From Novipirellula caenicola (lineage in GTDB: Bacteria > Planctomycetota > Planctomycetia > Pirellulales > Pirellulaceae), in the NCBI RefSeq assembly GCF_039545035.1, contig NZ_BAABRO010000013.1:62001-126000 (forward strand): 64,000 nt of DNA. The letters are read 5' to 3'. Both the position numbers and the translations under genes were made by a program. Below the pieces are notes generated by a model, which did no database searches, was not told where the DNA came from, and saw only the letters and a program-made list of their open reading frames with translations. Below, piece after piece: positions 51,788 to 60,439 of this stretch. Positions within the stretch are counted from its first letter, which is position 1. Each line of letters begins with the position of its first letter.

Positions 51788-53185
51788 ATGACCCATCTCT
51801 TTTCGCGGCGTGCCGCACTGCAAAGCGTTTCAGCGGGTTTTGGCTACTTGGCTTTTGCCGGTTTGTCGAGCATGGCGAATGCCAAAACACCGACCGCGAA
51901 CGAAAACCCACTGTCACCGAAACCGCCTCATTTTCCAGCCAAGGCAAAACGAGTCATCTTTCTTTGCATGACCGGAGCGCCCTCGCACGTTGACACGTTT
52001 GATTACAAGCCTCAATTGAATGCTGACCACGGCAAGAATGGCCGCTATGGCGGTAAGCTGCTCGGTTCGCAGTGGGATTTCAAACAGCGAGGCGACAGCG
52101 GGCTGTGGATCTCGGACCTGTTCCCCAGCGTCGCTCAACATGCAGACGACCTCTGCTTGATCCGCTCGATGCACTGCGACCAACCCGTTCACCCGGCGGC
52201 GCAGACTCAAATGCATACGGGAACGGCCCAGTTCGTGCGTCCTTCGATTGGAGCTTGGACGCTCTATGGTTTGGGCACCGAGAATGACAGCATGCCGGGG
52301 TTCATTTCACTCAGTGCTCCGGCGGGACAATCGAACAGTTACGGCAGTGCGTTTTTGCCGGCGATCTATGGCGGAACGCCGATCAATGCCGGAGTTCGCG
52401 GCGGCGGTGGCGGAATGGCCCGACGTTTCGGAGGCGGCGGATCGGCAGTGCCCGACATCGAAAATTCTCGCTACACCAGCACGCAACAGCGTAAACAACT
52501 CGATCTGATTCAGTCGCTCAATCACAACAAGCTTCGTCGTGATGAATACCAACCGGGTGTCGAGGGCATCATCGAATCGTACGAATTGGCATTTCGGATG
52601 CAGGACACGTTGCCCGAATTGATGGACGTCTCGGGTGAATCCGATGCGACGCTAAAAATGTATGGTGCCGACGGCGGGGCCACCGAACGATTTGGTCGCC
52701 AATGTCTGCTGGCGCGACGGTTCGTCGAATCAGGGGTGCGATTTGTTGAAATCAACCACGGCGGTTGGGATCATCACACCAACCTTTCCAACGACCTGCC
52801 AAACCGCTGTAACGAAATCGACAAACCGATCGCCGGATTACTGAAGGATTTGAAACAACGCGACATGCTCAAAGACACCTTGGTGATTTGGGGTGGCGAG
52901 TTCGGACGAACGCCCGCAGCTCAAAACGGCGACGGACGCGATCACAACAACAAGGGCTACACCACATGGATGGCCGGTGGTGGCGTCAAAGCAGGGTTTA
53001 GTTACGGCGAAACCGACGAACACGGTTACGCGGCGGTGCAAGACAAGTGCCATATCCATGATTGGCACGCCACGATCCTACACTTGTTGGGACTCAATCA
53101 CGAACAGTTGACCTATCGATATGCCGGTCGCGATTTCCGGCTGACCGATGTGCACGGTAACGTGGCAAGCGACATCATCGCTTAG
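51788..53185 (+). CDS. DUF1501 protein, Tat-exported
   Basis: This 465-residue protein starts with a twin-arginine-type signal (MTHLFSRRAALQSVSAGFGYLAFAGL). The body has the DUF1501/sulfatase-like alkaline-phosphatase fold: IFLCMTGAPSHVDTFDYKP, RSMHCDQPVHPAAQTQMHTGT, VEINHGGWDHHTNL, LVIWGGEFGRTPAAQNGDGRDH and HDWHATILHLLG; the His and Asp residues could bind metal. It has an unusual Gly-rich loop near 200. The ATG at 51788 is chosen; the upstream frame runs through the tandem repeats and is spurious. It pairs with the preceding PSCyt1 gene. Confidence 0.93.
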   Translation: MTHLFSRRAALQSVSAGFGYLAFAGLSSMANAKTPTANENPLSPKPPHFPAKAKRVIFLCMTGAPSHVDTFDYKPQLNADHGKNGRYGGKLLGSQWDFKQRGDSGLWISDLFPSVAQHADDLCLIRSMHCDQPVHPAAQTQMHTGTAQFVRPSIGAWTLYGLGTENDSMPGFISLSAPAGQSNSYGSAFLPAIYGGTPINAGVRGGGGGMARRFGGGGSAVPDIENSRYTSTQQRKQLDLIQSLNHNKLRRDEYQPGVEGIIESYELAFRMQDTLPELMDVSGESDATLKMYGADGGATERFGRQCLLARRFVESGVRFVEINHGGWDHHTNLSNDLPNRCNEIDKPIAGLLKDLKQRDMLKDTLVIWGGEFGRTPAAQNGDGRDHNNKGYTTWMAGGGVKAGFSYGETDEHGYAAVQDKCHIHDWHATILHLLGLNHEQLTYRYAGRDFRLTDVHGNVASDIIA

Positions 53186-53202
53186 TGGATGATGACATTT
53201 TC

Positions 53203-53306
53203 CGTAGCGGAACTCGTCAAGAGTTTCGTCGGCATTGGGGTAGCGAAACTCGCCAAGAGTTTCGACCTGTTCGACGATTCACGAAAGTCTTGACGACTTC
53301 CGCTAC
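53203..53306. repeat. cluster of GTAGCG short repeats, both orientations
   Basis: GTAGCGGAACTCGTCAAGAGTTTCG (53203) and GTAGCGAAACTCGCCAAGAGTTTCG (53240) on the plus strand are followed by an inverted copy, CGAAAGTCTTGACGACTTCCGCTAC, at 53282-53306. Facing copies could form a large hairpin at the 3' end of the DUF1501 gene, between converging genes. Confidence 0.85.
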
Positions 53307-53331
53307 ATTTAATTTCCGGTGCAAAAATGCA

Positions 53332-53934
53332 CTATGAATTTTCATGTGACGCAGAGGGAAGGGTCGCACTGCGACCAAACAGTCGCTTGCGAAATTCGTT
53401 GTAACTGGCGTCGACAAAATCACTTGTCTTGGGGACAAACACAAACAGCAAGGGTTCCGGACACAACAGCACGCCTTTCCGAGTCCGATACACCCTCACG
53501 TTCTCGTTTCGCCATGCGTAAACCCCAAGCGGAGACGTCAGCACCACTTGATCGGGGTCCAAACGAATCGTGCACTGGTAATCTTGCACCAAGCCATGGC
53601 TTCGCAATTGCTCGCGAATCTTCATCTTGGTGCGGTGCACCATCGCCAGATACAGGCAACTCGAAACGACCATCGCTCCGATGAGCGAGGCAACAAAGCT
53701 GAACGGATTCGGAAATCGCCACAAGATCAACGCGATCGCAAACATGCTGCACGCGATCATTGCAAGCGAACCAAAGAACAAGCGAAACGAATGTTGACGC
53801 AGCAAGTACTGCGACTCGGCAAATCGCAACTGTGATTGACTTGCTGCAAAATGAACATCGCCATCGGCGAGTGCGGCGTCGCCCGCGTCCGGTGACGTTG
53901 CAGCCGGTTGATACGGATTCACATTGTCGTTCAT
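53332..53934 (-). CDS. two-segment membrane protein with NPYQP start
   Basis: This 200-residue protein starts MNDNVNPYQP, an N-terminal motif I associate with many planctomycete membrane proteins. It has two adjacent transmembrane segments (about 57-103: FGSLAMIACSMFAIALILW and FVASLIGAMVVSSCLYLAMV) and a YcxB-like beta-rich C-terminal domain (QCTIRLDPDQVVLTSPLGVYAWRNENV, LLFVFVPKTSDF). The ATG at 53934 is chosen rather than the longer frame to 53949. It is unknown in function. It converges with the DUF1501 gene. Confidence 0.72.
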   Translation of the reverse strand: MNDNVNPYQPAATSPDAGDAALADGDVHFAASQSQLRFAESQYLLRQHSFRLFFGSLAMIACSMFAIALILWRFPNPFSFVASLIGAMVVSSCLYLAMVHRTKMKIREQLRSHGLVQDYQCTIRLDPDQVVLTSPLGVYAWRNENVRVYRTRKGVLLCPEPLLFVFVPKTSDFVDASYNEFRKRLFGRSATLPSASHENS

Positions 53935-53983
53935 CACAGAACCCCACACGCAGCCAAGTCAACATTCGGGGGCAGTAGCTTGC

Positions 53984-55189
53984 CTACCACGGGTAATACC
54001 TCCATGGTCCTTCCCCCGATTCGCCGACGGGAACCTCGACAAAGCCGGAACTTTGTCCTAGTGACACGAGGTCTCCCGAGCCCTGGCTGAAAACCGGTTC
54101 AGCCACGCCGTCGGCAACCATTTTGACGATCCGCATCCAATGCAGCGGCAATGTTTTCGAACCTGCCGCTTGTAGCCGTACCTGCATCGCCGGCGGACAC
54201 CACTCCGTTTGCCCACTTTGTTTGGCCAAAAGCGGCAACGCAAATCGGCGACACCCTACCGCCGCGCTGACCGGGTTACCAGGCAAACCAAGGATCAACT
54301 TTCCGTCGCCGGTTGCGGCCCCAAGAATCGGCTTGCCCGGACGAATCGGCAGCCCATGAAAGACCACATCCCCGCCAACCTCGCGGACCACCTCGGGCAC
54401 ATAGTCATAATCGCCCATCGACACGCCACCAGTCATCAGAATCGCGTCGGATTGATCAAGTGCTGCGGCCAACGATTGCTGCAGCGTTTCGCGATCGTCC
54501 CGCGCATGCTGAACCGCTTGAATGGCAATCCACGGGTTCGGTTCGATTAGCGACGTGAGCGCCACTTGGTTGCTGTTGCGAAGCTGCCAAGGCTGAGGAG
54601 CTTCATCGGCAAACACACCGACTTCATCACCGGTCGTGATCACAGTAACACGGACAGGCGAATACACGCTCGCTTGGTAACAACCGAAATTGACCATCGT
54701 CGCACGATGAGCGGCGTTGACCAAAACGCCTGCGGGCAACACCGTGCTACCCGATTTTGCATTCTCACCGGCGCGACGGATGTTCTCGCCCACCTGGGTC
54801 GACAACGCCACGTCGCGGAAGCGAATCGCGTTTTCGAGTTCCTCGGTGTCTTCGCGTTTGACCACCGCGTCGGCTGCGGCGGGAACGATGGCCCCGGTGA
54901 AGATACGAACGAGCGAGCCTGCGTTCATCGTCGGCGGAGGCGAACCAGGGACACTTTCGCCGTGGACGGGGATTGTTTCGCCGGGACGCAGATCGGACAA
55001 CCGGATTGCGTAACCATCCATCGCAGAAACATCCGCAGCGGGGCTGTCGCGATCGGCGGTCACCGGTTTCGCCAACACGCGGCCGAGGCATGACGGACAC
55101 TCGTCATCGCCCCCAACAACCTTCAATCGATCGGCGATCGCGGCAATCGCCTCCTCGGGCGAATCAAATGCAAATTTCTTAGCGGACAT
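53984..55189 (-). CDS. moeA: molybdopterin molybdenumtransferase
   Basis: MoeA inserts molybdenum into adenylylated molybdopterin. The 401-residue length is normal. Motifs: SPAADVSAMDGYAIR (the conserved AMDGYA), FTGAIVPAAADAVVKREDTEE, GCYQASVYSPVRVTVITTGDEV (TTGDEL type), DAILMTGGVSMGDYDYVPEVV and KPILGAATGDGKLILGLPGNPVSAAV. All are as expected. Its ATG overlaps the end of mobA by 11 bases, so the two are translationally linked. It is last in a four-gene operon with cobA-hemD. Confidence 0.95.
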   Translation of the reverse strand: MSAKKFAFDSPEEAIAAIADRLKVVGGDDECPSCLGRVLAKPVTADRDSPAADVSAMDGYAIRLSDLRPGETIPVHGESVPGSPPPTMNAGSLVRIFTGAIVPAAADAVVKREDTEELENAIRFRDVALSTQVGENIRRAGENAKSGSTVLPAGVLVNAAHRATMVNFGCYQASVYSPVRVTVITTGDEVGVFADEAPQPWQLRNSNQVALTSLIEPNPWIAIQAVQHARDDRETLQQSLAAALDQSDAILMTGGVSMGDYDYVPEVVREVGGDVVFHGLPIRPGKPILGAATGDGKLILGLPGNPVSAAVGCRRFALPLLAKQSGQTEWCPPAMQVRLQAAGSKTLPLHWMRIVKMVADGVAEPVFSQGSGDLVSLGQSSGFVEVPVGESGEGPWRYYPW

Positions 55190-55799
55190 CCGTCAAATCT
55201 TCAGGGGTATTAACATTGTGACAATCACTCGTGGGCAACGTCACACGATGATGATCTTGTAAACCAAGCCAACGAAACAAACTACGATCCTCGGATTGAG
55301 CCAACCGCTGCAGCGGATCCGCGAAGCGAACGGGATAAATCCCAACAAGCGGCTGCACCCGATCGGATTCCGCCACCGTGATCTCGTCTGCCGATTGCCA
55401 GTCATCGACCAAGCCGCTTAAATGATCCACCGTCAACCGCGGCATATCCACCGGCGTCACCAAACATGCGGCGAAACCATGACGATCGGCGTACTGCAAT
55501 GCCGCGGCGATTCCAGTGGCCGGACCACGATTTGTGACCGGGTCCTCGATCATTTCGACGGAATGATCGATCGACGTGCGTCCGCTGACCACGACGCGGT
55601 CACACAAATTCGATAGGCGATCGATCGCATGCTGCAAAAAAGAAACGCCATCGGCGTGGACCAGTGCCGCCTTGTCACGCCCCATACGCAGCGATTGCCC
55701 GCCACACAGTACCACCCCAAGTAGCCGCTGAATCGATCGTTCGCAGTCCGAAGCATTCAATGAACTAGCTCGCGGATTCGTCGTGCTTTTCCAGCACAT
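55179..55799 (-). CDS. mobA: molybdenum cofactor guanylyltransferase
   Basis: MobA adds GMP to molybdopterin to make MGD. The protein of about 206 residues has LLGVVLCGGQSLRMGRDKAAL (nucleotide-binding GGxSxRMGxDK), then ACLVTPVDMPRLT (metal-binding Asp) and QPLVGIYPV. The start is uncertain: ATG 55799 overlaps the preceding gene by 35 bases, while a TTG at 55760 lies 8 bases after its stop and would also give the conserved N-terminus. The family is clear. Confidence 0.9.
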   Translation of the reverse strand: MCWKSTTNPRASSLNASDCERSIQRLLGVVLCGGQSLRMGRDKAALVHADGVSFLQHAIDRLSNLCDRVVVSGRTSIDHSVEMIEDPVTNRGPATGIAAALQYADRHGFAACLVTPVDMPRLTVDHLSGLVDDWQSADEITVAESDRVQPLVGIYPVRFADPLQRLAQSEDRSLFRWLGLQDHHRVTLPTSDCHNVNTPEDLTDVR

Positions 55800-56088
55800 C
55801 TTCGACCCAAGTTCGAGCACGCATCATCGTCGGAAAACCGATGGTGGGGGCCGAGACGAGCGCGACGTGACGCAGTTCCTCGGGCGTACACCCGGCTTCG
55901 AGTGCCTTGCGGGTGTGTGAATGCGCGGCCCCTTCGAGTCCAGCGCCCAGCGAGATCGCCAGTTTGACGAGTGCCACGTCGCGTGGTGACAACGGACCGG
56001 CGTTCCGAGCCTCTTCGCCAAACGATTCATACGCCTGCATGTACTCGGGATAACTCTTATGCATCTGCTTGTACGGCTTTGGAATCAT
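55765..56088 (-). CDS. carboxymuconolactone decarboxylase/AhpD-like protein
   Basis: This 107-residue helical protein belongs to the CMD/AhpD-like family: SPRDVALVKLAISLGAGLEGAAHSHTRKALEAGCTPEELRHVALVSAPTIGFPTMMRA. Where AhpD has a redox CxxC, this protein has EGAAHSH, so it has no peroxidase Cys pair there. It may be a small accessory or decarboxylase-like protein. It is placed 19 bases after cobA-hemD and overlaps mobA, so it is in the operon, though its role there is unknown. Confidence 0.85.
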   Translation of the reverse strand: MIPKPYKQMHKSYPEYMQAYESFGEEARNAGPLSPRDVALVKLAISLGAGLEGAAHSHTRKALEAGCTPEELRHVALVSAPTIGFPTMMRARTWVEDVLEKHDESAS

Positions 56089-56107
56089 CGACTCGCCTTC
56101 CCCTAGA

Positions 56108-57607
56108 CTAAGATAAATTGAACTTCAACAGCGATTGGACAAGCGAGTCCATCGTATACGGATCCGCCTCGCACGTGACCGTACAGCCGAGATCACGCAC
56201 GGTTTGCGACGTGATTGGGCTGAGACTTGCAATCTTCGCCTGCTTCATCGATTCGCCCAACATGCGATACACGCTTTCAGCGGTAGCACTGCTGGTCAAC
56301 GTGATCCAATCAATCCGCCCCTGTTGTGCTGCTTGCAAAATCTTGGGATCGGGTGTGGTCACATCGGTGTGCGAATAGGCCACGACCTGGGTGACATTGG
56401 CACCCTCGCGAGTGAGTGATTCATCGAGAATGTCGCGACCGCGGCTGGCGCGAACCAAGGTGATGCGTTTACCCGACACATGACCACGTAATTCATCGAC
56501 CAACGATTCGGCACGAAAATCTTGGGGAATCCGATCGGCACGCAGATGGAACTCGGCGAGCGCGGCAGCCGTTTGTTTTCCCACACATGCCAACTGAGTC
56601 CCAGCAAACAACCGCATGTCGTGTCCTAATTCGAGCACGCGATCCAAAAAGTACTGGACACCATTGCGGCTGCAGAAAATCACCAAGTCTTGATCGGCAA
56701 GCGACTCGATCGCCGCGTCCACCGCCGTCCAATCCTGGGGTGGCCCGATCTGGATCGCGGGCTGAACCAACACCGTCGCGCCGAGGTCACGCAGCGGGTT
56801 CGCGAGTTCATCGGCTTGATCGATCGGCCGCGTAACGAGCACGGTTTGACCAAACAGCGGCCGTTGCTCGAGCCAATTTCGCGTTTCGGTCAATTCCGCG
56901 ACTGGACCGATGATCACGATCACGGGCGGGCGGATCTTGTTGGCCGGGCTCAATCGGTCCGCCACCTCGTCCAAACGACAGCGAAACGTTTGCTGGTCAT
57001 GGTGGCTACAGCGACGAACGATCGCCACCGGCGTGTCGGGGGACTTGCCATTTTCGATCAGCGATCGCGTCCACACCTCTGCCGTCGTAACCCCCATATA
57101 GATGACCAGGGTCCCTGGAAAACGGGCCAGCGCGTTCCAATCGAGCGCCGACTCGGACTTTCCCGGTTCCTCGTGTCCGGTCACCAACGCGACCGCCGAA
57201 GCGAGTTTTCGGTGGGTAATTGGGATTCCGGCGTACGATCCCGCGGCCAGGGCGGCGGTGATTCCAGGAACAATTTCATAAGAAATCCCCGCCTCGGACA
57301 ATGCATCAACCTCTTCGGCCGTGCGGGCAAAAACCGCCGGATCCCCTCCTTTGAGCCGGGCGACGACGCGGCCGTTACGAGCGTGCTTGAGCATCTCGTC
57401 GATGATCTCTTCCTGACGCCAAATCCTTTGCTGGCCATGCTTTCCGACGCAAATGTGCTCGGCGGTAGGAGCATGCGAAAGCAGTTCGACGTTGCTGAGC
57501 CCGTCATACAAAACGACGTCACAGCGAGACAGGAGCTCCGCCCCCCGCAACGTCAAAAGCCCTGGATCGCCTGGGCCGGCACCGATCAAATACACCATGC
57601 TGTTCAT
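56108..57607 (-). CDS. fused uroporphyrinogen-III methyltransferase and uroporphyrinogen-III synthase
   Basis: This 499-residue protein combines CobA/SUMT (about 1-245) and HemD (about 253-499), as in several bacteria. SUMT motifs: VYLIGAGPGDPGLLTLRG, VLYDGLSN, GKHGQ, VARLKGGDPAVFARTAEE and EIVPGITAALAAGSYAGIPITHR. HemD motifs: VLVTRPIDQADELANPL, LVIFCSRNGVQYFLD, VGKQTAAAL and ITLTSSATAESVYRML. Together they make and doubly methylate uroporphyrinogen III on the way to siroheme or cobalamin. It heads an operon with an AhpD-like gene, mobA and moeA. It is divergent from rpsT. Confidence 0.94.
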   Translation of the reverse strand: MNSMVYLIGAGPGDPGLLTLRGAELLSRCDVVLYDGLSNVELLSHAPTAEHICVGKHGQQRIWRQEEIIDEMLKHARNGRVVARLKGGDPAVFARTAEEVDALSEAGISYEIVPGITAALAAGSYAGIPITHRKLASAVALVTGHEEPGKSESALDWNALARFPGTLVIYMGVTTAEVWTRSLIENGKSPDTPVAIVRRCSHHDQQTFRCRLDEVADRLSPANKIRPPVIVIIGPVAELTETRNWLEQRPLFGQTVLVTRPIDQADELANPLRDLGATVLVQPAIQIGPPQDWTAVDAAIESLADQDLVIFCSRNGVQYFLDRVLELGHDMRLFAGTQLACVGKQTAAALAEFHLRADRIPQDFRAESLVDELRGHVSGKRITLVRASRGRDILDESLTREGANVTQVVAYSHTDVTTPDPKILQAAQQGRIDWITLTSSATAESVYRMLGESMKQAKIASLSPITSQTVRDLGCTVTCEADPYTMDSLVQSLLKFNLS

Positions 57608-57727
57608 AGTTTGATTTTCACCTGAAAAGTTGACTATGGACAGATGGCAGACAGCTTGGCATACTACCGAGCCTTCAATTCCCTTCTTTCCGATGATGGA
57701 CGCCCACGAGAGCGCGATAAACCGAAG

Positions 57728-58000
57728 ATGCCAAACACCGAAAGTTCAAAGAAACGCCTTCGCCAAAACGCAAAACAACGCGTACATAACCGTGCGATTA
57801 AGAGCAACATGCGTTCAACCATCCGCAGCGTCCGCGAAGCGGCTGAGTCAGGCGATGGCGAAAAGGCACAAGCGGCTTTCCGATTGGCAGTCAAAAAGCT
57901 GGATCGTGCTGCGAGCAAGAACGTAATCCACCGCAACGCAGCGGCACGCACCAAGAGCCGTCTGAGCAAGCTCGTCAAAGCTGCTGGCGCCAAAGCGTAA
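57728..58000 (+). CDS. rpsT: 30S ribosomal protein S20
   Basis: The 90-residue basic helical protein has the S20 pattern: [71 protein letters not shown]. It binds 16S rRNA early in 30S assembly. The frame is open to 57644, but the S20 start MPNTES at 57728 is clear. It is divergent from cobA-hemD, so its promoter overlaps that gene's 5' region. A large hairpin and a terminator follow. Confidence 0.96.
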   Translation: MPNTESSKKRLRQNAKQRVHNRAIKSNMRSTIRSVREAAESGDGEKAQAAFRLAVKKLDRAASKNVIHRNAAARTKSRLSKLVKAAGAKA

Positions 58001-58071
58001 AGCGATCACCTTGGTGTGATCGGATTGCCCATTGCAAGCCGACGGCGCTAGCCCAATGCCATCTACTTTAG

Positions 58072-58146
58072 GTAGCGGCATGGCGCAAGCCGTCCGATTG
58101 CAGCGAGTAAAACGTTCGAATTAGACCGGACGGCTTGCTCCGCTAC
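58072..58146. repeat. long imperfect inverted repeat with GTAGCGG ends
   Basis: GTAGCGG...GCAAGCCGTCCG (58072-58096) pairs with CGGACGGCTTGC...CCGCTAC (58127-58146). Nineteen bases match, with a bulge of five bases in the left arm and a loop of about 30. The GTAGCGG ends relate it to the other short repeats in the window. It lies between convergent genes. Confidence 0.75.
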
Positions 58147-58223
58147 GGATCAAGGTCGATCGTTTCCGGCTGCGCCGAACACGTCGCCCGAACAAGCCCG
58201 ATCGACTGCAAACGAATCAACGG

Positions 58224-58260
58224 AAAAAGCCACCCACATTTCAATGTCGGTGGCTTTTTT
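58224..58260. terminator. bidirectional terminator between rpsT and dapL
   Basis: AAAAAGCCACC and GGTGGCTTTTTT form an 11-bp stem around a loop of about 14 bases. A-tract and T-tract on either side allow termination from both directions, in keeping with the convergent genes. Confidence 0.9.
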
Positions 58261-58330
58261 CGTTTTTTCATCGCACCGATGCCGCAGATCATGACGATTC
58301 TGCGGCTTCGGTATCTATTATTCTGGAATA

Positions 58331-59593
58331 CTACTTCCAAACCAAACCGGCGTCGCCGAGCCGTTTTTTGGTCTCTTGCATCAATGCATCTTCTTCGGCT
58401 TCGGTTCCAGCAACGTAGGTGACGCTGAATCGCAAGAACGATCCGGCATCGTCCCAAGGCACGGTGACGATCCCGAACTGCTCGATCAGGTGGCGAGTCG
58501 CATCCTCGGCCTTGGCAAACGTTTCGCCCGATTTTGTTCCGCTGGGCGCTTTGGTGTAGAGGAAATAGGTGCCGCCTGGCATCTCGCACTCGAAACCACA
58601 CTCATTGAGCGTCGCAACCAATTTTTCAAGCCTGCGACGGTACTTGGCGTTGATTCGCTCGGGAATCGAATCGTCGTCCAAGGCAGCAGCAGCGGCCTTC
58701 TGAGTCGCCATGAATTGACCGCTGTCGCTGTTGTCTTTGACGTCGGCAAAGGCGGAAACGATGCGGGGGTGACCACACACAAATCCCATTCGCCAACCAA
58801 TCATGTCGTAGCCCTTGCTCATCGAGTGGACTTCGACGCCGACATCCATCGCCCCGGGGGTTTGCAGAAAACTCAGGGGTTTTCCGTCAAACGTCAACAT
58901 GATGTGCGCGGCATCTTGGACGACCACGAACTCTTTTTCTTTCGCCAGCGCGACCACCTTCTCATAAAACTCGGGGGTCGTCGTGCGTCCGGTGGGCGAG
59001 TTGGGGTAATTCAGCACCAACAACTTGGTTCGCCGATAGATGTCATCAGGCACAGCATCAAAATCGGGCAGGAAGCCGTTTTCGGCCAATAGCGGCAGCT
59101 TGAAAACTTCGCCGCCGTAGTAGCGGGTGTGAGTTCCCGCGACCGGGTATCCGGGCACGGTCATCAACGTGACGTCGCCGGGATTGATGAAACACGCCGG
59201 CAACATCGCATAGGCTGGCTTGCTGCCGATACAGTGATTGATTTGCGTCTGCGGATCGAGCGTGACGTCAAAATGCCGCTTCATGAACCGCGCCGCCGCT
59301 TCCTTGTATTCCGCGATGCCGTTGTCGGAATAGCCACGGTTTTCAGGCTTGTTGACTTCGTCGTTCATCACTTTGCGAATCGACTCGTCAGCCATCGAAT
59401 CGTTTTCACCGATCCCGAAGTCCAACAATTTTCGATCGGGGTGTTCCGCCAGCGCTTTGCGTTTCGCTCGTTTGATCTTTTCGAACTTGTAGATCTCGGT
59501 GTCTTTGCCGTAGTTCGCACCGCCGATGCGGTCGGCAAACAGAGATTGGAAGTAAGGGTCCGCAGAGCTTTTTTCAGTGGAAACGGTCGACAT
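58331..59593 (-). CDS. dapL: LL-diaminopimelate aminotransferase-like enzyme
   Basis: This 420-residue fold-type I aminotransferase has the DapL pattern. It has LLDFGIGENDSMAD at the N-terminus, NRGYSDNGIAEYKEAAARFM, VPGYPVAGTHTRYYGGEVFKLPL, LVLNYPNSPTGRTTTPEFY and the PLP lysine in HSMSKGYDMIGWRMGFV (about residue 260). DapL makes LL-diaminopimelate from tetrahydrodipicolinate in lysine and peptidoglycan precursor synthesis and is known from planctomycetes and chlamydiae. The start is ATG 59593 (MSTVSTEKSS); the upstream frame to 59677 is not like DapL. Another class I aminotransferase activity cannot be excluded. Confidence 0.85.
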   Translation of the reverse strand: MSTVSTEKSSADPYFQSLFADRIGGANYGKDTEIYKFEKIKRAKRKALAEHPDRKLLDFGIGENDSMADESIRKVMNDEVNKPENRGYSDNGIAEYKEAAARFMKRHFDVTLDPQTQINHCIGSKPAYAMLPACFINPGDVTLMTVPGYPVAGTHTRYYGGEVFKLPLLAENGFLPDFDAVPDDIYRRTKLLVLNYPNSPTGRTTTPEFYEKVVALAKEKEFVVVQDAAHIMLTFDGKPLSFLQTPGAMDVGVEVHSMSKGYDMIGWRMGFVCGHPRIVSAFADVKDNSDSGQFMATQKAAAAALDDDSIPERINAKYRRRLEKLVATLNECGFECEMPGGTYFLYTKAPSGTKSGETFAKAEDATRHLIEQFGIVTVPWDDAGSFLRFSVTYVAGTEAEEDALMQETKKRLGDAGLVWK

Positions 59594-59698
59594 ACTTATC
59601 TGTTTCAGAGAAAACGAGTGAGAAACCAAGAGCACGGGTTGTGTGAGCGGTCGCAGCGTGAATCGCTCGCCCGCCACCGCAACCTCGAGCGACGCCCC

Positions 59699-60334
59699 TT
59701 AGGGTAATTTTCCCAAGCCTGAATCGACAGGGGGCAATGAAAACGGTGCTGCCGTGCCGCCGCGATTTTCATGCATCACTCGCCAATCCAAATCGTCGCG
59801 ACATTGCCGGACGGTGCGAAATAGCAATAACGGCACCGCAGCGGCGGCAAATGCCGCCGGAACCAGTGAAAAAGCGAGCATCTCAACCGCTCCGGAAAGC
59901 AGGGCCGGGATCGCCAAACACGTGAATCCGCTAAGCGCCCCGGTCACGCTGCCAAAGACCCGGATACGGTAGGGAGTCCACGGCACGCGAGGCTCGCGCA
60001 GCGAAAGCAGCCATCCCGATAACGTCACCACCGGAATCGCGGCGAGCAACGCCAAAACCGCACCGACGCCAAAGTACAACAGCGTACCGACAAGCAGCGA
60101 CCCCAGCATCGATACCGACGACATCCCAGGCGATGTGAACAAACTGAACAGCATGAAAAAGCCGACGAGGGTCCAACCAAACAAACCGCCCGAGATCGCG
60201 ATCATCACGGTTGTATCGATGCAAACCTTTAGCGACGAAAACGGTTTTCGCTGAGCAAGTTCATCCTCATAAACCGTGACCTCATCATCGACAATGGTCG
60301 CGGCATACGGGTTTACACTGGGTGGGGTGGTCAT
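59699..60334 (-). CDS. membrane protein with NPYAA start
   Basis: This 211-residue protein begins MTTPPSVNPYAATIVDDE, the NPY motif also seen in the gene at 53934. It has four likely transmembrane segments (about 45-68, 75-110, 125-150 and 158-180), rich in Leu, Ala, Gly and Phe. There is no recognised domain. It lies upstream of dapL on the same strand and is divergent from the histidine kinase. Confidence 0.72.
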   Translation of the reverse strand: MTTPPSVNPYAATIVDDEVTVYEDELAQRKPFSSLKVCIDTTVMIAISGGLFGWTLVGFFMLFSLFTSPGMSSVSMLGSLLVGTLLYFGVGAVLALLAAIPVVTLSGWLLSLREPRVPWTPYRIRVFGSVTGALSGFTCLAIPALLSGAVEMLAFSLVPAAFAAAAVPLLLFRTVRQCRDDLDWRVMHENRGGTAAPFSLPPVDSGLGKLP

Positions 60335-60439
60335 CTTTATCCAGCGTCATCGTGTTTGGCATCGGATCGCGTTAGACTATTTATCTTAACCGAGATTCAA
60401 CTCGACCGACCACACTCGCGAAATCCAAAACTCGAAGCG

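Larger units (their letters stand above)
58001..58330. other. intergenic region between convergent rpsT and dapL
   Basis: It contains a fold-back at 58072-58146 and a textbook terminator at 58224-58260. No coding signal is seen. Confidence 0.65.
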
